Positions 34,562 through 44,570 are shown, numbered from the stretch's first letter. The stretch is DNA of 64,000 bases from Paraburkholderia sp. BCC1884 (GCF_900996225.1 NZ_CAAJGL010000079.1:558001-622000), one strand, 5' to 3'. Notes: generated from the sequence alone by a model not told the origin. Translations and numbers: made by a program.

Positions 34562-36535
34562 ATGACCGAAGAAGTGTCCACGCAGCACGCCGCGTATGTG
34601 CTGGTCGTCGATGACGACGAAGGCATCCTGCGGCTCGCGCGCAAATCGCTCGAGCGCGCGGGTTGCCGCGTCGCGATCTGCGCCGGCGTCGAAGCCGCCC
34701 GCGAGCGCCTCGCCGAGGGCGGCCCCGACCTGCTCGTGCTCGACTATCAACTGAGCGGTCCCGAAACCGGGCTCGACTTTTTCCGTCGCCTGCGTTCGGA
34801 GGGCGTGCGCATTCCGGCCATCCTCGTGACCGGCTTCACCGACGAATCCCGGGTGATCGAGGCATTGCGCGCCGGCGTTTCCGACGTGGTGCCGAAATCC
34901 GGCGATTACCTTGGCTATCTGCCCGAAGCGGTGGAGCGGGTGCTCTCGCAGGTGCGTCTGCAACGAGCCTCGGACGAAGCCCTGCTGCTGCGCGATCGCG
35001 AGCAACATTACCGCACCTTGTCGGAGGCGCTGCCGCACCTCGTCATGACCTGCGACGCGGCGGGCGATTGCGATTTCCTCTCGAAACAGTGGCACGACTA
35101 CACGGGCCTGGCCGAGCACGCCTCGCTCGGTCTGGCCTGGCTCGAAGCGGTGCATCCGGGCGATCGCGAGGAAATTCGCCGCAGCTGGCTGAAAGCCGTG
35201 ACGAACCGCGCCGACGACTACCGGCACGAACTGCGGATTCGCCGCCACGACGGCGAGTACCGCTGGTTCGACGCGCGCGTGGTGGCGATGCGCGACGCCG
35301 AGGGCAACGTCAGCAAATGGTTCGGCAGTTTCACCGACATTCATCCGCAGCGCGAGGCGATCGAGGAACGCGAACGGCTGCTCGCCTCGGAGCAGGCCGC
35401 CCGCCAGACCGCCGAGGACGCGAATCGCGCCAAGGACCGCTTTCTGGCCATGCTGTCGCACGAATTGCGCACGCCGCTCACGCCGGTTCTGGCGGGCGCC
35501 AGCGTGCTGGAGATGATCCCCGGGCTGCCCGACCAGGCGCGCGCGAGCGTGCGCATGATTCGCCGCAATGTCGAACTCGAGGCGCGGCTCATCGACGATC
35601 TGCTCGACCTCACGCGGGTGGCGAACGGCAAGCTGCGGTTGTCGCTGGAAACCGTCGACGTGCACGATGTGATGGACAGCGTGCTCGAACTCTTTCGCAG
35701 CGAGATTCAGGTCAAGCAGCAGGACGTCCACGTCCAGAAGAACGCCGTGCATCATTTCGTGCTGGCCGACCGCGCGCGCTTGCAGCAGATGCTATGGAAC
35801 CTGATTCGCAACGCCGCCAAGTTCACGCCGGACGGCGGCCACATTTATGTCCGCACGCGCGACGAGCGCATGCACGTGCAGATCTCGGTCGAGGACACGG
35901 GAATCGGGATCGAGCCTGAGCAGATCGGCAAACTGTTCAACGCCTTCGAGCAGGGCGATCAGAACAACACGCGGCAGTTCGGCGGGCTGGGATTGGGACT
36001 CGCCATCACCAGGGCGCTGACCGATGTGCACGGCGGCACGGTCATCGCACAAAGCCCTGGCGCGCACTGCGGCGCCACCTTTACGATCACCTTGCCGACC
36101 GCTGCGCCGCCCGCGCCGGTCTCGCCGATGCCGGTGATGGAGGAAGTGCATCCGGCAGGCCTGCTGAATATTCTGCTGATCGAAGACCACGTGGACACCG
36201 CCGAGGTGATGGACCAACTGATTCGCAGCCTCGGTCACGAAGTCACGACGGTAGGCCGCGTGGACGACGCGCTGGCCGCGACCCAGTTGCAGACCTTCGA
36301 TCTGGTTGTCAGCGATGTCGGTTTGCCGGATGGCACCGGCCTCGATTTCATCAAGGCGTTCCGCGAAAGGTCGGACGTGCCCGCCGTGGCGCTGACCGGA
36401 TTCGGTACCGATGAGGACGTGCGTCGTTGTCTGAGCGCCGGTTTTTCTTCGCATCTGACCAAGCCTGTCAATTTCGGCCAGCTCGAAGCGATGATCGAAG
36501 GCGCGGTGCATCAGAAGGCGCAGAAGGAAAAGTAA
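34562..36535 (+). CDS. Hybrid sensor histidine kinase/response regulator (REC-PAS-HisKA-HATPase-REC)
   Basis: A 657-residue soluble protein with no membrane segment. Domains: receiver 1 (about 12-130, Asp61 in LLVLDYQLSG); PAS domain (about 145-265, with YRHELRIRRHDGEYRWFDARVV); HisKA (LAMLSHELRTPLTPV, His300); ATPase (NLIRNAAKFTP, DTGIGIEPEQ, GGLGLGLAI); and a second receiver (about 535-650, Asp585 in VVSDVGLPDG). Such proteins relay phosphate between modules. It follows the single-domain receiver by 74 bases; together the three genes can form a multistep relay. No DNA-binding output is coded here, so the output lies elsewhere. Confidence 0.9.
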   Translation: MTEEVSTQHAAYVLVVDDDEGILRLARKSLERAGCRVAICAGVEAARERLAEGGPDLLVLDYQLSGPETGLDFFRRLRSEGVRIPAILVTGFTDESRVIEALRAGVSDVVPKSGDYLGYLPEAVERVLSQVRLQRASDEALLLRDREQHYRTLSEALPHLVMTCDAAGDCDFLSKQWHDYTGLAEHASLGLAWLEAVHPGDREEIRRSWLKAVTNRADDYRHELRIRRHDGEYRWFDARVVAMRDAEGNVSKWFGSFTDIHPQREAIEERERLLASEQAARQTAEDANRAKDRFLAMLSHELRTPLTPVLAGASVLEMIPGLPDQARASVRMIRRNVELEARLIDDLLDLTRVANGKLRLSLETVDVHDVMDSVLELFRSEIQVKQQDVHVQKNAVHHFVLADRARLQQMLWNLIRNAAKFTPDGGHIYVRTRDERMHVQISVEDTGIGIEPEQIGKLFNAFEQGDQNNTRQFGGLGLGLAITRALTDVHGGTVIAQSPGAHCGATFTITLPTAAPPAPVSPMPVMEEVHPAGLLNILLIEDHVDTAEVMDQLIRSLGHEVTTVGRVDDALAATQLQTFDLVVSDVGLPDGTGLDFIKAFRERSDVPAVALTGFGTDEDVRRCLSAGFSSHLTKPVNFGQLEAMIEGAVHQKAQKEK

Positions 36536-36582
36536 GCGGAAACGCTGCTTGAACGGACGATTGCGTGGCTCGGACCGGAATG

Positions 36583-36625
36583 AAAAAAGCCTGTTGCGAT
36601 TGTTTTCGCAACAGGCTTTCTTTTG
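36583..36625. terminator. Bidirectional terminator between the hybrid kinase and mscL
   Basis: A perfect 13-bp stem (AAAGCCTGTTGCG / CGCAACAGGCTTT) with an 8-base loop; A-run on the left, CTTTT on the right. It serves both convergent genes. Confidence 0.92.
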
Positions 36626-36676
36626 GGTTCTGTCGGAATTGGCTAGTGCGATATTACGCATGCCATGGCCGAAACT

Positions 36677-37123
36677 TTAACGCGGCGAGTTCCTCAGCGA
36701 ATCGCGGATTTCACGCAGCAGAAGAACGTCTTCCGGTGTGGGCGGCGGTTCTGCCGGAGCGGCTTCAGCAGGTTTGCGCAGATTATTGATGAACTTCACC
36801 ATGATGAAAATGATGAACGCGAGAATGATGAAGTTGATCAGGACGGTGATGAACGAGCCATAACCGAATACCGCCACGCCTGCGGTCTGCAGATCTTTAT
36901 ACGATTCCGGACTGCCTTTGAACGTGGGCGGAATTTCGCCGAGCCGAATGAATTTGTTGGAGAAATCGAGGCCGCCGGTGGCAAGGCCGACAACCGGCAT
37001 GATCAGGTCTTTAACAATTGAATTGACGATGGTGGAGAATGCGCCGCCGATAATCACACCGACCGCGAGATCCATTACGTTGCCCTTTAGGGCGAATTCT
37101 TTAAATTCCTTAACCATGCTCAT
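36677..37123 (-). CDS. mscL: Large-conductance mechanosensitive channel MscL
   Basis: A 148-residue inner-membrane channel that opens under membrane tension and protects against osmotic downshock. The N-terminal amphipathic helix and TM1 (MVKEFKEFALKGNVMDLAVG, VIIGGAFSTIVNSIVKDLIM) and TM2 (FGYGSFITVLINFIILAFII) are typical; the C-terminus ends in a helical bundle. The start at 37123 has GGGAGGA about 7 bases upstream; an extended frame to 37162 is not needed. Confidence 0.95.
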   Translation of the reverse strand: MSMVKEFKEFALKGNVMDLAVGVIIGGAFSTIVNSIVKDLIMPVVGLATGGLDFSNKFIRLGEIPPTFKGSPESYKDLQTAGVAVFGYGSFITVLINFIILAFIIFIMVKFINNLRKPAEAAPAEPPPTPEDVLLLREIRDSLRNSPR

Positions 37124-37211
37124 AGGGGTTCCTCCCAGAAGTCGATAATCGAATGATACCAACCTGAGAAGGATAGGCTAGTGTTTTAGCCCGGAAAGCG
37201 ATGATCGTTTT

Positions 37212-38246
37212 TTATTCTGGGAACTGTGACTCACCATGACGCGCTCTTTCGATATGCGCGGCAAAACTGACCGGATCGGTATTGGTCCCGCACAGCAGAA
37301 CGCCGACCCGTTTGCCTTGCAGCTTTTCGCGCAACGGGCCGAGCAGTGCCGCGGTGGCGGCCGCGCAAGCCGGCTCCACGGCGAGCTTCAGTTGTCCGAA
37401 CAAGGTCAGCATGGCCGCGCGCAATTCGTCGTCTGACACCGTGACGAGCTGGTCGATATGGCGACGGCACAACTCGTAGCTGTATTCCTCGGTGTGCGGC
37501 GACATGAGCGAATCGGCGATGCTGTGCATGTGGCCCATCCTGATCGTGTGATTGGCGGCGAAGCTCTTGCCCATCACATCCGAGCCTTCGGGCTCGACGC
37601 CGTACACATGCACGCGCGGATTCGCCAGACGCATGGCCGTGGCGACACCGGCCGCGAGACCGCCGCCGCCGATCGGCAGAACCACCGCTTCGAGGTCGGG
37701 CGTTTGCGTGGCCCATTCGTAGCCGAGCGTGGCCGAGCCCAGCACCGTGCGATAGCCATTGAACGGATGCACGAAGTAGCGGCCTTCTTCGGCCTCGATC
37801 CGGCGCACCAGTTCGAACGCCTCGGCGATGTCTTCAGCAAACACGATCTCGGCACGATATTGCCGGCACAGCGCGACGCGCGCCGGATTGGCCGCATGAA
37901 ACAGCACGACCTTGGCGCTGATGCCGAGGCGCATCGCCGCATAAGCGACGGCCACCGCATGATTGCCACCCGATACGCAGGTGACACCCGCGCTGCGTTG
38001 CGCTTCGTCGAGCGCAAGCAGGTTGGTGAACGCGCCGCGCGCCTTGAAGCTGCCACCGGCCTGCAACAACTCGAACTTGAAGTTCACCACCGTGCCTTCG
38101 AGCGATGCGAAATCGAGCCGGTCGAAGACCGGCGTTCGCGTCACCCACGGCGTCAACGCAAAATGCTGCGTCGCGATGTCGTCGAGCGTGGGAATCGGCT
38201 CGCCGTCGATCGTGTGATCGGTGTGCTGTGGCGTGGCGGTGGACAT
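37212..38246 (-). CDS. Threonine/serine dehydratase-like PLP enzyme
   Basis: A 344-residue fold-type II PLP enzyme. PLP-binding Lys68 is in GGSFKARGA, SGGNHAVAVAY binds substrate carboxylate, and GGGGLAAGVA holds the phosphate. There is no C-terminal ACT regulatory domain, so it is not biosynthetic IlvA; it fits catabolic threonine/serine dehydratase, serine racemase or hydroxyaspartate dehydratase groups. The exact substrate cannot be told from the sequence. It ends 88 bases before mscL on the same strand and follows argE. Confidence 0.82.
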   Translation of the reverse strand: MSTATPQHTDHTIDGEPIPTLDDIATQHFALTPWVTRTPVFDRLDFASLEGTVVNFKFELLQAGGSFKARGAFTNLLALDEAQRSAGVTCVSGGNHAVAVAYAAMRLGISAKVVLFHAANPARVALCRQYRAEIVFAEDIAEAFELVRRIEAEEGRYFVHPFNGYRTVLGSATLGYEWATQTPDLEAVVLPIGGGGLAAGVATAMRLANPRVHVYGVEPEGSDVMGKSFAANHTIRMGHMHSIADSLMSPHTEEYSYELCRRHIDQLVTVSDDELRAAMLTLFGQLKLAVEPACAAATAALLGPLREKLQGKRVGVLLCGTNTDPVSFAAHIERARHGESQFPE

Positions 38247-38300
38247 GGCGTGGGCGTGAGTTAGTCGATAGATATCAGACTCTTTTTCAGGCGCACAGTT

Positions 38301-39533
38301 TCAATGCGCGTGGGCTTCCACCGACATGCTGTGAATGAGTTTTTGCAGGAAGCGCTCGCATGCCACCAACTGATCCAATGCGACGAATTCGTTCGCCTTG
38401 TGAGCCTGCTCGATGTCGCCGGGGCCGCAGAGAATGCTCGGAATGCCTGCCAGCGAAAACAGGCCCGCTTCGGTGCCATAGGCCACCTTGCGCTTGTCCT
38501 GGTCGGCGGTGAGTGCGCGCACGAGTTGGGTGATCGCCGCTTGTTCAGACGAATCGAGGCCCGGCGCCGCAGCGATTCTGGTGATTTCGATGGCGGCCGA
38601 AGGATGCTCGCGCAACATTTTCGGCAGCAGCGTTTCACGTGCGTACTGTTCGATACGCGCGAAGATCGGCTCCGGATCGAGCGTGGGCAGATTGCGGAAT
38701 TCGAACTGGAATTTGCATTCGGCCGGCACGGTATTCAACGCATTGCCGCCGCTGATCGTGCTGGTTTGCGAGGTGGTGAAGGGCACGTCGTAGAGTTCGT
38801 CGAACGGGCCTTGCTCGCGGAACTGATCGGCCATATCGCGGATATAGCAGATCAAACGCGCGGCGTATTCGATGGCGTTCAGGCCCTTCGGCGTGAGCGA
38901 CGAATGGGCGGCGTGACCGCGCACGCAGCACTGGTAAGCGTTGATGCCCTTGTGCGCCACGATCGGGCGCATGCTGGTCGGCTCGCCGACGATGCAACCG
39001 TCCGGCTTCACGCCGCGCTTCATCAGATCGTTGATCATGAGCGGCGCGCCCGCGCAACCGACTTCTTCGTCGAACGAAAGCGCGAAGTGAATCGGCCTGG
39101 CCAGCTTGGTGCGCTGCATTTCCGGCACCAGCGAGAGCGCCGCGCCGATAAAGCCCTTCATGTCGCAAGTGCCTCGGCCATACAGTTTGTCGCCGCGAAT
39201 CTCAGGCTTGAACGGGTCGCTGTCCCATTGCTGGCCGTCCACGGGCACGACATCGGTGTGGCCCGACAGCACCACGCCGCCATTGGTCTCGCCATTGTGA
39301 GCGGGGATGGTCGCGAACAGGTTGGCCCATTTGCCGCTTGCGTCGTGCGTGAGCGTGGCTTCCACACCGACGGCGCGCAATTCGTCGCGCACGGTTTCGA
39401 TCAGACCGAGGTTCGGATTGCGGCTGACCGTGTCCATCGACACGAGGCGGGTGACCCAGGGGAGGGAGGCGGGCGTTGTGGAATTCGAAGCAGACGACTG
39501 CGAGGACTGCGCTGATTCAGCGACGTGAGACAT
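38301..39533 (-). CDS. argE: Acetylornithine deacetylase ArgE
   Basis: A 410-residue M20-family zinc hydrolase that releases ornithine and acetate from N-acetylornithine in arginine synthesis. Metal-ligand motifs: VVLSGHTDVVPVDGQQW (His, Asp) and YGRGTCDMKGF; the catalytic Glu pair is in SFDEEVGC. The C-terminal IPSILCGPGDIEQAHKANE carries the last His. The start at 39533 is set by GGAG in the right place on the coding strand. The longer frame (to 39611) overlaps a region of no support. Confidence 0.88.
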   Translation of the reverse strand: MSHVAESAQSSQSSASNSTTPASLPWVTRLVSMDTVSRNPNLGLIETVRDELRAVGVEATLTHDASGKWANLFATIPAHNGETNGGVVLSGHTDVVPVDGQQWDSDPFKPEIRGDKLYGRGTCDMKGFIGAALSLVPEMQRTKLARPIHFALSFDEEVGCAGAPLMINDLMKRGVKPDGCIVGEPTSMRPIVAHKGINAYQCCVRGHAAHSSLTPKGLNAIEYAARLICYIRDMADQFREQGPFDELYDVPFTTSQTSTISGGNALNTVPAECKFQFEFRNLPTLDPEPIFARIEQYARETLLPKMLREHPSAAIEITRIAAAPGLDSSEQAAITQLVRALTADQDKRKVAYGTEAGLFSLAGIPSILCGPGDIEQAHKANEFVALDQLVACERFLQKLIHSMSVEAHAH

Positions 39534-39685
39534 GACAAGACTCCGGCATTTTAGTCTTTCGATCATACCTAAAATAAATGAGTCCGTATGCTGCGGGGCG
39601 CGTTTGCGCACCGCAGCATGAACGAAAAAACACTAGACGTCCCGCGTTTTTCGCACCGCGCGAACGCCGCGCGAAACCGCGAAGT

Positions 39686-42600
39686 TCAGCGGGCAGACGC
39701 GGGCGTTGCGGTGCCGCGGCTCGGCGAGCCCAGCGCGCGCAAGGTTTCCTTGACCGTGGCAACCCGCACCGTGAGATCGGGGCTGCGCGTTTCAATGCGC
39801 AGCTTGTCCTGTCCCGCGAGCTTGATGTGCTTGTGTTTCTGCACCATCTCGATGATCCGCATGGCGTCGACTGGCGGGTTGGGGATGAACTGCAAAGCGA
39901 TCACCGTTTCGCCCGCGTCGATCTTCGAAATACCCAGAGGCTTGGCCGCGAGCCGCAAGCGATGAGTCTCGACCAGCGCATGCGCTTGCGGCGGCAACTT
40001 GCCGAAACGGTCGATCAACTCCTCCTGAATGCCGTCGATCGAATCGTTGTGCTCGCAATTGGCCAGGCGTTTGTACAGCGACAAACGCTCCTGCACATCG
40101 CCGCAATAATCGGCGGGCAGAATCGCCGGCGCGTGCAGATTGATCTCGGTGGTCGCGGCGAGCGGCGCGGTGAGGTCGGGCTCCTTGCCTTCCTTGAGCG
40201 CCTTCACCGCATCGTTGAGCATGTCGGTGTAAAGCTGGAAACCGATCTCGTGAATTTCGCCCGACTGCTTGTCGCCGAGCACTTCGCCCGTGCCGCGAAT
40301 TTCGAGGTCGTGCATCGCCAGATAGAAGCCCGAACCGAGTTCTTCCATCTGCTGGATGGCTTCGAGCCGGCGTTGCGCCTGCTTGGTGAGCCCTTGCGGA
40401 TCGTGCACGAGCAGATACGAGTACGCCTGGTGATGCGAGCGGCCGACGCGGCCACGCAACTGGTGCAATTGCGCGAGACCGAACTTGTCCGACCGATGGA
40501 TCAGGATCGTGTTCGCGCTCGGCACGTCGATGCCGGTTTCGATAATCGTCGTGCACAGCAATACATTCGCACGTTGCGCGACGAAGTCACGCATCACGCG
40601 TTCGAGTTCGCGCTCGTGCATCTGGCCGTGCGCGACTGCGATACGTGCCTCGGGTACGAGCGCTTCGAGCATCTGCCGACGGTTTTCGATCGTCTCGACT
40701 TCGTTGTGCAGGAAGTAGACCTGGCCGCCGCGCTTCAACTCGCGCAACATGGCTTCGCGAATCACGCTGTCTTCTTCGCGGCGCACGAAGGTCTTGATCG
40801 CCAGACGCTTTTGCGGCGCGGTGGCGATCACGGAGAAATCGCGCAGGCCTTCGAGCGCCATGCCGAGCGTCCGCGGGATCGGCGTGGCGGTGAGCGTGAG
40901 CACGTCCACTTCCGCGCGCAGCGCTTTCAGGGCCTCTTTCTGACGCACGCCAAAACGGTGTTCCTCGTCGATGACCACGAGGCCCAGCCGCTTGAACTGC
41001 ACGTCCGACGAGAGCAGTTTGTGCGTGCCGATCACGATGTCGATGTTGCCTTCGTTGATCTGCTGGATCGACGCGTTGACTTCCTTGGTCGACTTGAAAC
41101 GCGACAGTTCGGCGATCCGCACCGGCCAGTCGGAGAAACGGTCGGTGAAGGTTTGCGTGTGCTGTTCGGCGAGCAGCGTAGTGGGCGAGAGGAGCGCCAC
41201 CTGCTTGCCGCCCATCACCGCGATAAAGGCTGCGCGCAACGCCACTTCGGTTTTGCCGAAGCCGACGTCGCCGCACACGAGGCGGTCCATCGGCTTGCCG
41301 CTCGTCATGTCGCCGATCACGGCTGCGATCGCGGCGGCCTGGTCCGGCGTTTCTTCGAAGCCGAAGCTCTCGGCGAACTTCACATAGTCTTTCGGTTCGA
41401 GCGAGAACGCATGGCCTTCGCGCGCGGCGCGACGGGCGTACAGATTCAGCAATTCGGCGGCGGTGTCGCGAATCTGCTGTGCGGCCTTGCGCTTGGCTTT
41501 TTCCCACTGGCCCGAGCCGAGCGAATGCAGCGGCGCGCTTTCCGGATCGGCGCCGCTATAGCGCGAGATCACATGCAGTTGCGCGACCGGCACGTAGAGT
41601 TTGCTGTCGCCCGCGTATTCGAGGTGCAGGAACTCGGTATCGCCTTCGCCGAGATCCATCGTGACGAGGCCCATATAGCGGCCGATGCCGTGCTGCGAAT
41701 GCACGACCGGATCGCCAATCTTCAACTCGGACAGATCGCGCACCATCGAATCGACGTTGCTCGCCTGTTCCTGGCGACGGCGTCCCGTACGACGCGCGAG
41801 CGGGCCGTACAGCTCCGTTTCGGTGATGACCGCGATGCCGTCGCCCGGCACGGCAAAGCCGTTGGCGAGCGGCGCGACGCCTAGCGAAAAACGGGCGTCG
41901 CCGAGCAGCCAGTCCTGGAAGCTGTCGCTCGAAGCCGGCCGCAGGTGATTGTCCGCAAACAGTTGCAGCAGCGTTTCGCGCCGGCCCGCCGATTCCGTGG
42001 CGAACAGCACGCGGTTCGGCGTGGTGTCGAGATACGCGCGCAGCGCTGCAACGGGATCTTCCGCATGGCGGTCGATTGCCAGATTCGGCAACGGGATCGA
42101 CCAGCCGCCGCCCGCGTTGGACGGCAACGCGAGCCGCGCAAACGGCTTGGCGAGCGTAAAGAAATCTTCGTCCGAGAGGAACAGGCGCTGCGGTTCGAGA
42201 ATCGGCCGGTCGCGATCGTGCGACAGGAAGTTGTAGCGCTGCTTCGTGTCGTTGGTGAAGCGCCGGATCGCCGCGTCCAGATCGCCGACGAAGGCGAGCT
42301 GCGCGCCTTCGGGCAGATAGTGGAACAGCGTGGCGGTGTCTTCGAAGAAGAGCGGCAGATAGTATTCGATGCCCGCCGACGGCACGCCGTTGCCGATGTC
42401 CTTGTAGATCGACGCGCGGCTCGGATCGCCCTCGAAGGTCTCGCGCCAGCGGCTGCGGAAGGCCGTGCGCGCGGCTTCGTCGAACGGGAATTCGCGGCCC
42501 GGCAGCAGGCGCACGTCTTTCACCGGGTAGAGGCTGCGCTGCGTGTCCGGGTCGAAGGCGCGGATCGAGTCGACCTGGTCGTCGAACAGGTCGATCCGGT

Positions 42601-43168
42601 ACGGCAGCGGCGAGCCCATCGGATAAAGATCGAGCAACGAGCCGCGCACACAGTATTCACCCGGCCGCACCACCTGGCTCACGTGCTCGTAGCCGGCCAG
42701 CGTCAACTGCGCCTTCAGTTTGGCTTCGTCGAGGCGCTGGCCCTGCGAGAACGAAAAGGTGTAGGCCGCGAGGAACGACGCCGGCGGCATCCGGTAAAGC
42801 GCCGTGGTGGCGGGCACCAGCAGGATGTCGCAACGGCCTTCGCCCAGATCGTGCAGGGTGGCGAGGCGCTCGGAGACCAGATCCTGGTGCGGCGAAAAGG
42901 TATCGTAAGGGAGCGTTTCCCAGTCCGGCAGCAGGCGCACCCGCGCTTCGGGCGCGAAAAAGCCGATTTCCTGCGACAGACGCTGCGCATCGACGGCGCT
43001 TTCGCAGACCACCGCGAGCAGCGGCACCTTCTCGCGATAGGCGAGATGGTAGCGGGCGATCAGCAGCGCGTCGGACGAGCCGTGCGTGCCGTCGAAGGCG
43101 AAACGCTGGCCGGCCTTGACGAGGGCGACGGGCGGGGAGGACTGCGATGATGCGGCGATGTCTGGCAT
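39686..43168 (-). CDS. mfd: Transcription-repair coupling factor Mfd
   Basis: An 1160-residue protein that removes RNA polymerase stalled at lesions and recruits UvrA. The N-terminal part resembles UvrB (LLPDWETLPYDTFSPHQD). The RNA polymerase-interaction domain is in the middle (VVHSQHGIGRYMG), followed by translocase motifs GDVGFGKTEVALRAA (Walker A), DEEHRFGV (DExH) and TATPIPRTL. The end is the TRG/regulatory region (LPPQAHALVETHRLRLAA). Divergent from ispD, with 121 bases between the starts. Confidence 0.97.
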   Translation of the reverse strand: MPDIAASSQSSPPVALVKAGQRFAFDGTHGSSDALLIARYHLAYREKVPLLAVVCESAVDAQRLSQEIGFFAPEARVRLLPDWETLPYDTFSPHQDLVSERLATLHDLGEGRCDILLVPATTALYRMPPASFLAAYTFSFSQGQRLDEAKLKAQLTLAGYEHVSQVVRPGEYCVRGSLLDLYPMGSPLPYRIDLFDDQVDSIRAFDPDTQRSLYPVKDVRLLPGREFPFDEAARTAFRSRWRETFEGDPSRASIYKDIGNGVPSAGIEYYLPLFFEDTATLFHYLPEGAQLAFVGDLDAAIRRFTNDTKQRYNFLSHDRDRPILEPQRLFLSDEDFFTLAKPFARLALPSNAGGGWSIPLPNLAIDRHAEDPVAALRAYLDTTPNRVLFATESAGRRETLLQLFADNHLRPASSDSFQDWLLGDARFSLGVAPLANGFAVPGDGIAVITETELYGPLARRTGRRRQEQASNVDSMVRDLSELKIGDPVVHSQHGIGRYMGLVTMDLGEGDTEFLHLEYAGDSKLYVPVAQLHVISRYSGADPESAPLHSLGSGQWEKAKRKAAQQIRDTAAELLNLYARRAAREGHAFSLEPKDYVKFAESFGFEETPDQAAAIAAVIGDMTSGKPMDRLVCGDVGFGKTEVALRAAFIAVMGGKQVALLSPTTLLAEQHTQTFTDRFSDWPVRIAELSRFKSTKEVNASIQQINEGNIDIVIGTHKLLSSDVQFKRLGLVVIDEEHRFGVRQKEALKALRAEVDVLTLTATPIPRTLGMALEGLRDFSVIATAPQKRLAIKTFVRREEDSVIREAMLRELKRGGQVYFLHNEVETIENRRQMLEALVPEARIAVAHGQMHERELERVMRDFVAQRANVLLCTTIIETGIDVPSANTILIHRSDKFGLAQLHQLRGRVGRSHHQAYSYLLVHDPQGLTKQAQRRLEAIQQMEELGSGFYLAMHDLEIRGTGEVLGDKQSGEIHEIGFQLYTDMLNDAVKALKEGKEPDLTAPLAATTEINLHAPAILPADYCGDVQERLSLYKRLANCEHNDSIDGIQEELIDRFGKLPPQAHALVETHRLRLAAKPLGISKIDAGETVIALQFIPNPPVDAMRIIEMVQKHKHIKLAGQDKLRIETRSPDLTVRVATVKETLRALGSPSRGTATPASAR

Positions 43169-43289
43169 AAATGAGAAAAAGCGGCCTCGGGCTCACACGT
43201 GATCGGCAAGTTTACGCGTGTCGGGGCATGGATGCGAAGGACCTATTATAAAATCCGTCCTTTACTTTGACTTCGCGGCCTCCGCACTC

Positions 43290-44003
43290 GTGACTTCCCG
43301 TCTATTTGCCCTGATTCCAAGCGCTGGCACCGGCAGCCGTTCCGGCGCCGCGATGCCCAAACAATATCGCACTGTCGCCGGTCGCGACATGTTGCATTAC
43401 TCGCTGGCGGCGTTCGACGCCTGCAGCGAGTTTGCGCAAACCCTGCTGGTGATTGCCCCAGACGACCAGCACTTCGACGGTCGCCGCTTCGGCGGCCTGC
43501 GTTTTGCCGTGCGCCGCTGCGGCGGGGCATCGCGCCAGGCGTCGGTGCTCAACGGTCTGCAGGCGCTCGCCGAATTCGGTGCGCACGACGACGACTGGGT
43601 GCTGGTGCACGACGCGGCCCGGCCGGGCATTACGCCCGCGCTGATCCGCGCGCTGGTCGGCGCGCTGAAGGACGACGCGGTGGGCGGCATCATGGCCTTG
43701 CCGGTGGCGGATACGCTCAAGCGCATCGACGCGGCATCGAGCGACAGCCGGATTGCCCGTACCGAATCGCGTGACGGCCTCTGGCAGGCGCAGACGCCGC
43801 AAATGTTCCGCATCGGCATGTTGCGCGAGGCCATTCTGCGCGCCCAGGCCGACGGTCACGATCTGACGGATGAAGCGAGCGCGATCGAATGGCTCGGTCA
43901 TGCGCCCAGACTGGTGCAGGGCAGCTTGCGCAACTTCAAGGTGACCTATCCGGAAGATTTCGATCTGGCTGAAGCGATTCTGTCGCGGCCTTCGGCTTCG
44001 TGA
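43290..44003 (+). CDS. ispD: 2-C-methyl-D-erythritol 4-phosphate cytidylyltransferase IspD
   Basis: A 237-residue enzyme of the non-mevalonate isoprenoid pathway, making CDP-methylerythritol from MEP and CTP. The nucleotide loop is FALIPSAGTGSRSG...PKQY; further motifs are CGGASRQASVLNGL, VLVHDAARPG and TPQMFRIGML. A GTG at 43290 gives the family length; an upstream ATG at 43218 would add 24 unsupported residues. It is next to ispF, the following pathway gene, 51 bases on. Confidence 0.93.
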   Translation: MTSRLFALIPSAGTGSRSGAAMPKQYRTVAGRDMLHYSLAAFDACSEFAQTLLVIAPDDQHFDGRRFGGLRFAVRRCGGASRQASVLNGLQALAEFGAHDDDWVLVHDAARPGITPALIRALVGALKDDAVGGIMALPVADTLKRIDAASSDSRIARTESRDGLWQAQTPQMFRIGMLREAILRAQADGHDLTDEASAIEWLGHAPRLVQGSLRNFKVTYPEDFDLAEAILSRPSAS

Positions 44004-44054
44004 AGGTGCCTGCGGATTTCACATTTAACGAACGGACTTGAGGACTAGACGCAT

Positions 44055-44534
44055 ATGGATTTCAGAATTGGGCAGGGCTACGACGTGCATGCGCTGGTGC
44101 CGGGACGTCCGTTGATCATCGGCGGCGTGACGATTCCTTATGAGCGCGGCCTGCTCGGACATTCGGATGCGGACGTATTGCTGCACGCGATCACCGATGC
44201 GATTTTCGGCGCGGCGGCAATGGGCGACATCGGCCGTCATTTCTCGGATACCGATGCGAAGTTCGCGGGCGCCGATAGCCGCGTGCTGCTGCGCGAATGT
44301 TTTGCGCGCGTGAAGGCGGCGGGGTTTTCGATCGCCAACGTGGATAGCAGCGTGGTCGCGCAGGCGCCGAAGCTCGCGCCGCATATCGAAGGCATGCGCG
44401 CGAATATCGCGGCGGACCTCGATTTGCCGCTCGACCGTGTCAACGTGAAAGCGAAGACCAATGAGAAGCTCGGCTATCTGGGCCGGGGCGAGGGTATCGA
44501 AGCACAGGCCGCTGTGCTGTTGACCAAGAAGTGA
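44055..44534 (+). CDS. ispF: 2-C-methyl-D-erythritol 2,4-cyclodiphosphate synthase IspF
   Basis: A 159-residue trimeric enzyme. Zinc ligands are Asp and His in RIGQGYDVHAL and His in LGHSDADVLLHAI; the GDIGRHFSDTD loop and VNVKAKTNEKLGYLGRGEGI are typical. It produces MEcPP from CDP-ME-2-phosphate. GAGGA sits before the start. Co-transcribed with ispD. Confidence 0.96.
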   Translation: MDFRIGQGYDVHALVPGRPLIIGGVTIPYERGLLGHSDADVLLHAITDAIFGAAAMGDIGRHFSDTDAKFAGADSRVLLRECFARVKAAGFSIANVDSSVVAQAPKLAPHIEGMRANIAADLDLPLDRVNVKAKTNEKLGYLGRGEGIEAQAAVLLTKK

Positions 44535-44542
44535 TTGAGGCG

Positions 44543-44570
44543 GCTGCCTGCTTCTATTAACGCAGGCAGC
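44543..44570 (+). other. Hairpin after ispF
   Basis: Perfect 9-bp stem GCTGCCTGC / GCAGGCAGC, 8 bases after the ispF stop, with no T-run. Confidence 0.6.

Noticed and set aside
39578..41884. A 768-residue frame opposite mfd
   Set aside because: Shadow of mfd; composition rich in Arg, His and Gln with no domain.
43244..43254. TATTATAAAAT as the ispD promoter
   Set aside because: A good -10 but no -35 at 16-18 bases and no TGn extension; not strong enough to report.
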